Assembly (NCBI GenBank): GCA_024277815.1
Contig: JAJRUM010000076.1
Coordinates: forward strand, 1-64,000
Reading direction: 5' to 3'
DNA from: Gammaproteobacteria bacterium
Lineage (GTDB): Bacteria; Pseudomonadota; Gammaproteobacteria; Xanthomonadales; SZUA-36
DNA length: 64,000 nucleotides
Of the stretch, positions 52,995-63,131 are shown in pieces. How positions within the stretch are numbered: the first letter of the stretch is position 1; every line of letters begins with the position of its first letter. The translations under genes and the position numbers were made by a program. A model generated the notes under the pieces. It was not told the DNA's origin. It worked only from the letters and a program-made list of their open reading frames with translations, and made no database searches.

Positions 52995-53684
52995 TTAACG
53001 CTTGCTGACGGTGGTTCGCGCTTCGTCCAGAGCCAGTCTTAACAACTCAGCCCATTCTCCAAGCATGGCTCTGGCGGCGACCTCATTGCGTACACTATTG
53101 GGGGCTTGTATGCGAGTCCGGGTGAGGTCAACTTTATTGTCAATCGCCTTGACCAGAGTGTCGCCGGTGACCGAATCGATCAGGTCCATATACAAGGTCA
53201 TGCTACCGGTAGAATCAATCGCACCACGCTGGCCCCGGGTCCGGGGTGTGTTCGGAGAAATCACAAATAAATCAATAATGGCCGGGCGAAGGATCAGCAC
53301 ATCTGCGGCAACACCCTCAACAAGCACATAGCCACCATTGTTTTGCAGTTCTGTTTTGAATACCTCGGTGAATAATGTTGCCAACTCAGACTTAATGCGT
53401 TGCATGTCTTCCACGGTTATCGTCTGGTTGGGTATGCTGTTTTGTGTTTTCAGCCAGTTTTTCCTAAAAGCGACCTTTGGCTCCAGAAGGTAGATGCGGT
53501 TGTACTGCGAAAGGTCTGCACCCGGCTTCGCATAGACCAATGACATCTGTGTGTTGTGCACCCTGTGTAAGCCATCCGCAGTTATTTCGGGCGGATTGTC
53601 TGCGCTGGCGTTGGCCGCCCCCAAGACAAGATATAAGAACAGCAAGGCGATCGGGGTGGTAACAATTTTATTCCAGGGGTGCAT
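52995..53684 (-). CDS. DUF3313-like secreted protein
   Basis: A 229-residue precursor from MHPWNKIVTTPIALL with a signal peptide ending NASA. The pattern YAKPGADLSQYNRIYLLEPK, FKTELQNNGGYVLVEGVAAD, DVLILRPAIIDLFV and GSMTLYMDLIDSVTGDTLVK resembles DUF3313, envelope proteins of unknown function. It converges with nhaD (24-bp gap). Confidence 0.7.
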   Translation of the reverse strand: MHPWNKIVTTPIALLFLYLVLGAANASADNPPEITADGLHRVHNTQMSLVYAKPGADLSQYNRIYLLEPKVAFRKNWLKTQNSIPNQTITVEDMQRIKSELATLFTEVFKTELQNNGGYVLVEGVAADVLILRPAIIDLFVISPNTPRTRGQRGAIDSTGSMTLYMDLIDSVTGDTLVKAIDNKVDLTRTRIQAPNSVRNEVAARAMLGEWAELLRLALDEARTTVSKR

Positions 53685-53724
53685 ATACTTATTGTCCAGT
53701 TGGTGGTGGTGTGATTGTACAGGC

Positions 53725-53753
53725 AAAAAAAACCCGGCGCGGGGGGCCGGGTT
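53725..53753 (-). terminator. intrinsic terminator of the porin (nirS) transcript
   Basis: An 8-bp stem AACCCGGC/GCCGGGTT (53731-53738, 53746-53753) with a G-rich loop, followed on the minus strand by eight T. It lies 40 bp downstream of the porin stop. Confidence 0.85.
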
Positions 53754-53792
53754 AATACTAATCAGCCTGTGGAGAGACTGATGAATAGGTAT

Positions 53793-55025
53793 TCAGTAGT
53801 CAGCGGTAAGCTGAATCCAGAACTTGGTGGTATCGGTGTACGCCGGGTTGTCAGTACTGAAGCTGGCTGCCTTCAGCAAAATGCCGAAGTTGCCCTTGAA
53901 TTTCCGTTTGATGAAGCCATCAAACTCAGTACCAAAATCTGCAATACCGGATTGTGCTGAGAAGTCGTGATACAGCACGTTCCATTTCCATTTACCCCAG
54001 TCTCCTTTGAGGCCGACAAACGCATCTGTCAGGCCTGCTTGAGGGGTAGCGAGAAACTTGTCTGCCCAGCCGTTAAAGGCGTGCAAGGTGGCCAGGGGTG
54101 TACGAAAAGCCTGACCGGGTATTGTATTGTCACCGCTGAGAGATTCGTAACCGACGTACATGGTTGCCCAGTTAAACGCCAGTGACAGATCAGCGCGCCA
54201 GTATTCTGCGCTGTAATCTACCAGGCTGTCAGTGTTCTCCTTTTGGCCGGCGTATTCGAGAATGTATCCAAGTTTGGGGCCGTCATTGCGGGTTTTACCG
54301 TTCAGGCGTAAACCCCAGGTTATGTTCGAGAGTGCTGCAACATCCTGATTTTCGATGTTGTAGTAGTAACCCGTCAGTTTAGTCGCGTTTTCGAACTTGT
54401 AAGTCAGGTTAAGCAAGTGGGTATTCTGGTCATGGTCACCAGCAGGGACGTCGGCACCAAAGATGCGGTTAACGTTGTCCACATAGGCATATTTAAACTC
54501 AAAATCACTGCCTGCTTTCTGGCTGAATGAGAACGCGTCATAGGTCTGCTCATTCAGCCGCCACCCTACATTGCCCACAAACCGGGCATTGTCATAGATG
54601 ATGCGTTGACGTCCGGCACGGAACGTTCCGAAGCCAGCTTTGTACTGCAGGAATGCCTGGTTCAGGTCTTCACCACCCGGGTCAGCGATGACCGGGTAAC
54701 CCGGTGGGTTGGGTTTGTTGCCGGCACCTGCGTTGAATGTATCGACGCCAAAGTGAAAAATATAGTCAAACTCGGCTTTAAATGAGAAGCCGTTCAAATC
54801 TGCCGAGTGATAGTTGATTCGTGCCCGTAACGGTATGGCCGTGGCATTGTTCGGAAGTGGATCCTGGTCAACGTTCTCCAGTCTCCAGAGGAAGCTGTAG
54901 CCAAACTTTCCTTCAGTAATAGATTCTTTAAAGCTGTCTACAGCCAGCACTGGCGAGCTGGCAGCACCGAGTAGCGTTACCAACAGGGCAGCGGGCACAG
55001 CGACTGCAAAGTGTCTCTTTTTCAT
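53793..55025 (-). CDS. outer-membrane beta-barrel porin (alginate-export-like)
   Basis: A 410-residue precursor starting MKKRHFAVAV behind AGGAG, with a signal peptide ending VLAV. The mature protein alternates amphipathic strands (RARINYHSADLNGFSFKAEF, LNLTYKFENATKLTGYYYN) and ends in an aromatic residue (WIQLTADY), as outer-membrane barrels do. FRAGRQRIIYDNARFVGNVG is typical of the alginate-export/nitrite-associated porin families. It follows nirS by 68 bp, so it may help nitrite or solute entry. Confidence 0.82.
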   Translation of the reverse strand: MKKRHFAVAVPAALLVTLLGAASSPVLAVDSFKESITEGKFGYSFLWRLENVDQDPLPNNATAIPLRARINYHSADLNGFSFKAEFDYIFHFGVDTFNAGAGNKPNPPGYPVIADPGGEDLNQAFLQYKAGFGTFRAGRQRIIYDNARFVGNVGWRLNEQTYDAFSFSQKAGSDFEFKYAYVDNVNRIFGADVPAGDHDQNTHLLNLTYKFENATKLTGYYYNIENQDVAALSNITWGLRLNGKTRNDGPKLGYILEYAGQKENTDSLVDYSAEYWRADLSLAFNWATMYVGYESLSGDNTIPGQAFRTPLATLHAFNGWADKFLATPQAGLTDAFVGLKGDWGKWKWNVLYHDFSAQSGIADFGTEFDGFIKRKFKGNFGILLKAASFSTDNPAYTDTTKFWIQLTADY

Positions 55026-55056
55026 AACGGCACTCCTTTGAAGAGTAGGTGCAAAT

Positions 55057-55084
55057 GGCAGGCTGTGAGATTCCACAGCCTGCC
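55057..55084 (-). other. strong hairpin between nirS and the porin gene
   Basis: An 11-bp perfect stem GGCAGGCTGTG/CACAGCCTGCC with a 6-nt loop in the 68-bp gap. There is no T tract on either side, so it is more likely an mRNA stability or processing element that lets the two genes be expressed at different levels than a full terminator. Confidence 0.55.
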
Positions 55085-55093
55085 TTCCGTTGC

Positions 55094-57214
<2,121 letters not shown>

Positions 57215-57302
57215 TCATCTCCACATGAGTGATTTAAGAAAACTCTGGTCTAGTTGTTTAGTAACCCACAGTGCAACTTACCTGTGTTGGTTGCAGGCGT
57301 CC

Positions 57303-57316
57303 TTGACCTGCGTCAA
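57303..57316 (-). promoter_or_regulatory. FNR/Dnr-type box upstream of nirS
   Basis: TTGAC-CTGC-GTCAA, a perfect dyad of the FNR/Dnr class, centred about 98 bp before the nirS start codon. It fits activation of nirS at low oxygen by the FNR protein encoded 4 kb away. Confidence 0.8.
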
Positions 57317-57384
57317 GTAACGGAAAGTTTGTTGCGCCGGCTGCTGTCAGGATGACTGCACACACAGGTTGTGACGGCATGGAA

Positions 57385-59586
57385 CTACCATTGGAAACGC
57401 ATGGAAAGCGAGTAATTCCGGCCTGGGCGGGTAAGCAGTTCCAGCATGGGGTTATCCGGCTTGAACAGGCTTACATCTGCCCAGCGCCAGTAGCGTTTAT
57501 CGGTAAGGTTGTAGATACCTGCGCGCAGATCCAGGTGTGAATTGATGCTCCAGCCCACGGTCAGGTCGGCAGTTGCCCAACCGGGTGTCTGAAAACGCGG
57601 CCCCGACGTCTGGTCAATTTGATCCTGGGATGCAGTGAAAGTGCCTGTGAGGCTGGCATCCCATGCACCGTTCGTTGACACCCATGTTGTGCCGAGGATC
57701 ATCTGTGGTGGAGAAACACTGTTCAGGGCTTCACCGTTCTCCTGGTTTTCACCTCTCGACCAGTAGGCGGCGCCGTTCAAAGACCAGCCTTCAAGCGATG
57801 GGCTCCATGCAGCCATGTTCTGCTCGAGCCGGATGTCCAGCCCGTAGATACGTGCCTGGTCAATGTTGCGTGACTGGAATAGCAGTACACCGCTTTCAGG
57901 GTCGATTCCGATACGTGCTTTGGTTTCGATAAAGTCATTGTAGTCGGTATCAAAGATGGCCATTGTCAGGCGGGTATTGTCAGATATGTACCTGAACCCT
58001 GCCTCGAATCCCCGGGATGTTTCCGACTTGAGATCCGGGTTCGGAACTGCGCGGATGTTGAACAGTGGAATGTCGAGGCCAATGTTTGCATCTTCGAACG
58101 GGGGTGCGCGGAAGCCGTTGACAAACTGTGCGTAAACACCCCATTCATCGTTGATGTGGTACAAGGCACCAATTCGCGGGCTGAATTCATCTTCATTGAC
58201 CGTAACGATAGTCGTTTCGGGGTTGTCTTCAATGTATATTTGGTCCGGGCGGGGCTCGAGGTCATAGCGGTCATAGCGAATGGCCGGAACGATTTCCCAG
58301 CGCCCATCAGCCAGGCTGATCTCATCCTGCAGGAAGATACCGAGTTCATCGGTGCGGGAAATCGGGAAGTCGCGTACCGGTAGTGTCTCCCCAAGGATGG
58401 TTTTACTGATTGAACCGTCGACCAGGCTTTGTTGGAAGCCATCACGAAACTCGCTGGAATCGGTGCGCTGCAGTTCAATGCCGGCGCCGAAACGATGGTC
58501 GCTGTTGCGGGTGGAAACTTCGCGAAACAGGTTCACCTCCACACCGCTGAAGTCCTGGTCGTACTGGAAGTAGCGCTGCATGCGGACTGGCCGGGTTGAA
58601 GCTGCTCTTTCTTCGTGCGTCAGTTGGCGCGTGGTTGAGTCTACATTGAAAGCACGAATTACACCGCTGGCCCATGAACTGTCGAATTCATAGGCAATAT
58701 TTATCTGCTGGTTTCTATCACTGTCGTCGCCGCGCAGGGATGTGGTGCGGCGAAATCGCCCATTCCCCGGCAGCGACTCAATTTCTGTTTTCGCGTCCCG
58801 CTGGAAGTCGTTCAGGGTAACCCTGAGCAGGTTATCTCCCGGCGTGTTGTAGGTGTAACGCAGAAAGTAGTCCTGGCTGTTCCAGTTCTGCTTGTCACGC
58901 GGTGTGCCCGCGACGGCCATGTTTTCAGCCTCCTGGCCATCACGCAGGGTGGCGGCAAACAACAAGCCGTGGTTGCCGCTGCCCCAGGCTGCGACGCCGG
59001 ACCCGACTACACTGGCATTCACACTCTGATAGCCTCCGCGTAAGGCGTACCAGCTTTTGCCGTCGCCATTGGCCAGTAAATCATCCGGGTCCCAGGTCGT
59101 GATCGCCATCACGCCACCGATCGCATCTGAGCCATAGAGCGTCGAAGCAGGCCCATACAGTACTTCCAGGCGTTTGATGCGATCGGTTTCCGTGAGGATG
59201 CGTCCGCCATCTGAAAAACTGCCGATGGCAAACCGGTCGCGGGTCGGAACGCCATCGATTTCTATGGCCACACGGTTGCCGCCAATGCCGCGTATGTTAA
59301 TGGCGTTGGAGCCGAACCGGGTGCCGGAGCTTTCAATATTCAGGCCGGGCTCATAACGCAGCAGGTCATCCATATTTTCGATGCCATAACGCTCTATAAA
59401 ACCGGCACCAATAACGCTGACTTGCCCCAGCACATTGGAAAGTGGCCGTGGCGATTTGCTGGCGACCACAATGATGGGATCCATCACCATTGGTTCCGGG
59501 GCGGTGTCATCCCCGGCTTCGTTTGCGGCTGCTGACGCTGCCATGAGCGTTGGGATCAATAGCATTGACCAGCATAATTTTTGCAT
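57385..59586 (-). CDS. TonB-dependent receptor, heme/hemoglobin type
   Basis: A 733-residue outer-membrane precursor with a signal peptide ending AAAN and a TonB box region (MDPIIVVASK). The plug domain has NMDDLLRYEPGLNIE, INIRGIGGNRVAIEIDGVPT and LYGPASTLYGSDAIGGVMAI; the barrel ends with SLSMRFQW (terminal aromatic). VNGFRAPPFEDANIGL is a strand region typical of the hemoglobin/heme receptor family. Placement beside hemN, nirS and FNR boxes supports heme or iron uptake under low oxygen; other ligands are possible. Confidence 0.88.
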   Translation of the reverse strand: MQKLCWSMLLIPTLMAASAAANEAGDDTAPEPMVMDPIIVVASKSPRPLSNVLGQVSVIGAGFIERYGIENMDDLLRYEPGLNIESSGTRFGSNAINIRGIGGNRVAIEIDGVPTRDRFAIGSFSDGGRILTETDRIKRLEVLYGPASTLYGSDAIGGVMAITTWDPDDLLANGDGKSWYALRGGYQSVNASVVGSGVAAWGSGNHGLLFAATLRDGQEAENMAVAGTPRDKQNWNSQDYFLRYTYNTPGDNLLRVTLNDFQRDAKTEIESLPGNGRFRRTTSLRGDDSDRNQQINIAYEFDSSWASGVIRAFNVDSTTRQLTHEERAASTRPVRMQRYFQYDQDFSGVEVNLFREVSTRNSDHRFGAGIELQRTDSSEFRDGFQQSLVDGSISKTILGETLPVRDFPISRTDELGIFLQDEISLADGRWEIVPAIRYDRYDLEPRPDQIYIEDNPETTIVTVNEDEFSPRIGALYHINDEWGVYAQFVNGFRAPPFEDANIGLDIPLFNIRAVPNPDLKSETSRGFEAGFRYISDNTRLTMAIFDTDYNDFIETKARIGIDPESGVLLFQSRNIDQARIYGLDIRLEQNMAAWSPSLEGWSLNGAAYWSRGENQENGEALNSVSPPQMILGTTWVSTNGAWDASLTGTFTASQDQIDQTSGPRFQTPGWATADLTVGWSINSHLDLRAGIYNLTDKRYWRWADVSLFKPDNPMLELLTRPGRNYSLSMRFQW

Positions 59587-59642
59587 GGGTTATTCCAGTG
59601 GTAAAAAGATGTACAGCATAGCGAAGCGGTCTTGGTATACTG

Positions 59643-59656
59643 TTGATGCAGGTCAA
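59643..59656. promoter_or_regulatory. FNR/Dnr-type box near the TonB receptor gene
   Basis: TTGAT-GCAG-GTCAA, centred about 63 bp upstream of the receptor's start codon in the divergent region. It is the classical FNR half-site on the left and the Dnr-like half on the right. Confidence 0.75.
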
Positions 59657-59698
59657 ATGAGACGCATTATCAGAAAAATCAGTGTTCCTAACCAGTTA

Positions 59699-59712
59699 TT
59701 GACCTGTGTCAA
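59699..59712. promoter_or_regulatory. FNR/Dnr-type box between the TonB receptor gene and hemN
   Basis: TTGAC-CTGT-GTCAA, a perfect dyad almost identical to the nirS box, centred about 166 bp upstream of hemN. With the second box 56 bp away it can serve both divergent genes. Confidence 0.75.
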
Positions 59713-59871
59713 TGGTCCTTAGCTTCTGTGGTGTTACTGTGCGCTGCGCAAGATTAAAAAAATGCAGGTGGATTTTACATGATAATGGTCGTACAGACTC
59801 AACAATTTAAGCAGGTTACGGCCATAGAGGAAACATCCCTGTCCGCCTGATGTGGAAAGGGATATACGCCA

Positions 59872-61263
59872 ATGAGTAGTAGTGAATCTTTTCCGAGTGA
59901 ACTGATTACAAAGTATGGTCTTGCGGGGCCGCGCTATACATCCTACCCGACTGCTTTGCAGTTTCACGAGGGTTTTGACGCGGAAGCCTATCGCCGCCAT
60001 GTGCAGCGCAGCAATGATGATTTGATTCCACTGCCACTGTCACTGTACGTGCACCTGCCTTTCTGCGAAACGCTCTGTTACTACTGCGCCTGCAACAAAA
60101 AGGTAACCCGCAACAACACACTGACGGATTCTTATCTGCAATCGCTCAATCGTGAGATTGAGATGCAGGGCGAGTTATTTGATCGGGACCGGCAGGTCAT
60201 TCAGTTACATTTTGGCGGTGGAACACCCACTTATTACGATGATCTGCAACTTAAGCACATCATTGAGAAATTATCGGAGCACTTCTTTCTCAGTCGCTCA
60301 TCCACCCGTGAATTTTCTATCGAGATTGATCCACGCACCGTCAGTGAAGAGAGAATTGGCTACCTCGCAGATATCGGCCTGAACCGGGTCAGCATGGGCA
60401 TCCAGGATTTTGATCCGGCGGTACAGAAAGCGGTCAACAGAATTCAGGATGAAGGCAAGACGCTCGGCTTGATTCATGCAGCGCGTAGAGCTGGTTTTAA
60501 TTCGGTGTCAGTAGATCTGATTTATGGTTTGCCGTTACAAACAGCAAAGTCCTTTGAAACGACAATTGATTCAGTGTTAACCGCACGCCCCGATCGTATT
60601 TCTGTCTACAACTATGCCCATTTGCCCCATCTGTTCCGGGCTCAGCGCATGATCAATACAGATGAAGTGCCGTCGCCTGAGGTGCGTCTGGAGCTGCTGT
60701 CGTCCACGACCACGAAACTGGTTGATGCAGGCTATGTTTATATCGGCATGGATCACTTCGCATTACCCGATGATGAATTGTCCGTGGCCATGCGCGAAGG
60801 CACGTTGCAGCGTAATTTTCAGGGTTATTCGACCTGTCGCGCAACTGACCTGGTGGGCCTTGGCGTCAGTGCGATAGGTAAGGTCGGGAACAGTTTTGTA
60901 CAGAACCAGAAGGATATCCGGGATTGGCAGGCATTCATCGATGCCGGCAAACTTCCGGTCTGGCGCGGCATTGGCCTCAGCGGGGAAGATCGCCTGAGGC
61001 GGGAAATCATCTCGGCCATTATGTGCCAGGGAGAGCTGAAATTCAGCGAGATTGAGGCTGCGTTTGGAATTGATTTCAGCGATCATTTTGCTCTGGAACT
61101 GGATTCGTTGAAACCGCTTCAGGATGATGGCCTTATCAAAATTAGCGAGGGAGATCTGGAGGTTACGCCAGTTGGCCTGCTATTGCTGCGTGTTATTGCA
61201 ATGAAATTCGATGAATACCTGATTAAGGATCAGACCGCAAAAGCCTATTCAAAAGTCATTTAG
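59872..61263 (+). CDS. hemN: oxygen-independent coproporphyrinogen III oxidase HemN
   Basis: A 463-residue radical SAM enzyme converting coproporphyrinogen III to protoporphyrinogen IX without oxygen. The cluster site is HLPFCETLCYYCACNKK (C65, C69, C72, plus the HemN-specific C74); FGGGTPTYYDDLQL, ISVYNYAHLPHLF and MDHFALPDDELSVAM follow. C74 separates true HemN from HemW-like proteins. GGGA stands before the ATG. It supplies heme for anaerobic cytochromes such as NirS and is probably cotranscribed with the downstream fnr. Confidence 0.95.
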   Translation: MSSSESFPSELITKYGLAGPRYTSYPTALQFHEGFDAEAYRRHVQRSNDDLIPLPLSLYVHLPFCETLCYYCACNKKVTRNNTLTDSYLQSLNREIEMQGELFDRDRQVIQLHFGGGTPTYYDDLQLKHIIEKLSEHFFLSRSSTREFSIEIDPRTVSEERIGYLADIGLNRVSMGIQDFDPAVQKAVNRIQDEGKTLGLIHAARRAGFNSVSVDLIYGLPLQTAKSFETTIDSVLTARPDRISVYNYAHLPHLFRAQRMINTDEVPSPEVRLELLSSTTTKLVDAGYVYIGMDHFALPDDELSVAMREGTLQRNFQGYSTCRATDLVGLGVSAIGKVGNSFVQNQKDIRDWQAFIDAGKLPVWRGIGLSGEDRLRREIISAIMCQGELKFSEIEAAFGIDFSDHFALELDSLKPLQDDGLIKISEGDLEVTPVGLLLLRVIAMKFDEYLIKDQTAKAYSKVI

Positions 61264-61323
61264 CCCTAAGGTTGGGCTATAATCTGCCGTTGACCCAAAA
61301 ACTATACTTGGATTTAACGGTCT

Positions 61324-62058
61324 ATGAGCTCAGATAGCCATCAAAAGCCCTATTTCCCGGAACGTTCTCAGGTTGCATGCAGCCAATGTACGTTGGGTAA
61401 CCTGTGTCTGCCCCGCAGTCTCGATGCTGATGGCAAAGAGCAGTTCGAAAACATCGTCAATAAATCACGTGCTATCCAGCCTGGAGAGCATATATTTCGT
61501 GCAGGTGACAAGCTGAATTGTATAGCCGCAGTACGGGCAGGGTGCTTTAAAAGCTATGTTATCGACCAAAACGGTGAGGAGCAGGTGCTGGGGTTTTATC
61601 TCCCCGGTGAGATTATAGGTTTTGACGCCATTCACGAAAAAACCCACCACGCCAATGTTGTTGCCCTTGATACCAGTTCTGTTTGCGGACTCAGTTTTGA
61701 CTCCGTTGCCGAGATGGCGCGGCAGTTACCTGATTTGCAGGATGAGTTATTTCGCGTCATGAGTTCACAGATATCCGAACTCGAGGCCAATGCAGCTGAC
61801 CTGAGTGCCGAGGAGAGAATAGCCCGTTTATTGTGTTCGCTGTCCTCCCGCTTCGCCAACCGGGGTTATTCCCATACCGAGTTTAACCTCAGCATGTCCC
61901 GCCGCGATATCGCCAGCCACCTGCGTCTTGCCACCGAAACAATCAGCCGTGTACTTGCCCGCTTTCAGAGTGCGGGCATCATTAATGTTAACCGTAAAAA
62001 AGTGTCAATCCTTGATGTCGAAAAACTGTGCAAACTGGCCCGCAGGGACACCTGCTAA
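61324..62058 (+). CDS. fnr: FNR-type oxygen-sensing transcriptional regulator
   Basis: A 244-residue CRP-family protein. The four cluster cysteines of FNR are all present: C19, C22, C28 (ACSQCTLGNLC) and C121 (SSVCGLSF), so it should carry an oxygen-labile 4Fe-4S cluster. The recognition helix LRLATETISRVLARFQ keeps E205, S208 and R209, which read TTGAT-type half-sites. It is the obvious candidate for binding the three boxes in this window. A TATAAT at 61278-61283 may allow its own promoter. Confidence 0.95.
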   Translation: MSSDSHQKPYFPERSQVACSQCTLGNLCLPRSLDADGKEQFENIVNKSRAIQPGEHIFRAGDKLNCIAAVRAGCFKSYVIDQNGEEQVLGFYLPGEIIGFDAIHEKTHHANVVALDTSSVCGLSFDSVAEMARQLPDLQDELFRVMSSQISELEANAADLSAEERIARLLCSLSSRFANRGYSHTEFNLSMSRRDIASHLRLATETISRVLARFQSAGIINVNRKKVSILDVEKLCKLARRDTC

Positions 62059-62141
62059 GCTCACTTCAGCATGATTATTGGCAGTTTTCCGGTCATGCTT
62101 GAAGCCGTGACCACACCCATAGCCTGCCTCGGCCTGTCAAA

Positions 62142-63080
62142 ATGAACAGGCTGCTGGTGCTGGCAGAGGATGCCGACAGGTATGCCCCCCTGGTAAAAGC
62201 AGCGGACTTGCCAAAATTGGAAATTGTCACAGCAGCCAGTGCGGAAGAAGCGCTTCCACTGGTATCAGGCTGCAATATTTTTCTCGGTGAACCGCCTTTG
62301 ATTGCAGAAGTCATTGCCTCAGCCAGTGGTTTGCAGTGGGTTCAATCGAGCTGGGCAGGCGTTGACCGGCTGTGCAGGCCGGGATTGCGTCACGATTACC
62401 TTCTTACGGGTGTTAAGGATATATTCGGGCCACTGATTTCAGAGTATGTCATTACCTACCTGTTTGCGCTCGAACGACAAATTTTTGCATTACTGGACAG
62501 CCAGTCACAAAAGCAATGGTGCCCCAGGCCCTATCGGCTTGCCGGGGACATTACCCTTGGGATTATCGGTCTGGGCTCCATCGGCAGGTATCTGGCCCGC
62601 ACAGCAGGTTGTTTCGGCCTGCGCGTGACCGGCCTGAGTCGTAGCGGTAAGTCGTGTGACGGGGTCGAGAAGGTCTTTACCAGGGATGACTTTGCCGGTT
62701 TTCTCGCCGAGCCTGACTACCTGGTGCTTACACTGCCGGATACGCCGGCAACCCGGCACTTTGTCAATGCCGAATTTCTTGGTTTAATGAAACCATCGGC
62801 CGTTCTGATCAATGTTGGACGGGGCAGTATTGTTAACGAGACAGATCTTATCCAGGCCTTACGGCAGGGTGAAATTGGCGCGGCTGTGCTGGATGTTTTC
62901 GAGACTGAGCCCCTGCCAGGTGACAGTCCCTTATGGGAACTTCCAAACGTATTTGTCACGCCGCATTTTGCGGCTGCCAGTTTCCCCCAGGATGTCGTGT
63001 CGATATTCGTCGATAACTATGCGCGTTTTATCCAGGGCCGGACTATGTTGCACCTTATTGATTTTGAGCGTGGCTATTAG
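62142..63080 (+). CDS. NAD(P)-dependent D-2-hydroxyacid dehydrogenase (GhrA-like)
   Basis: A 312-residue enzyme. The nucleotide fold has LGIIGLGSIGRYLARTAG; the catalytic Arg is in NVGRGSIVNE, Glu in VLDVFETEPLP, His in VTPHFAA. The N-terminal half is shorter and more divergent than in PGDH-like members, resembling glyoxylate/hydroxypyruvate reductase A. The substrate cannot be fixed. It follows fnr by 83 bp. Confidence 0.9.
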   Translation: MNRLLVLAEDADRYAPLVKAADLPKLEIVTAASAEEALPLVSGCNIFLGEPPLIAEVIASASGLQWVQSSWAGVDRLCRPGLRHDYLLTGVKDIFGPLISEYVITYLFALERQIFALLDSQSQKQWCPRPYRLAGDITLGIIGLGSIGRYLARTAGCFGLRVTGLSRSGKSCDGVEKVFTRDDFAGFLAEPDYLVLTLPDTPATRHFVNAEFLGLMKPSAVLINVGRGSIVNETDLIQALRQGEIGAAVLDVFETEPLPGDSPLWELPNVFVTPHFAAASFPQDVVSIFVDNYARFIQGRTMLHLIDFERGY

Positions 63081-63131
63081 TCTTTCTGTTAATCTGTACC
63101 AAATAGTCAGCGAGGTTCTGAGGAGACGCAC

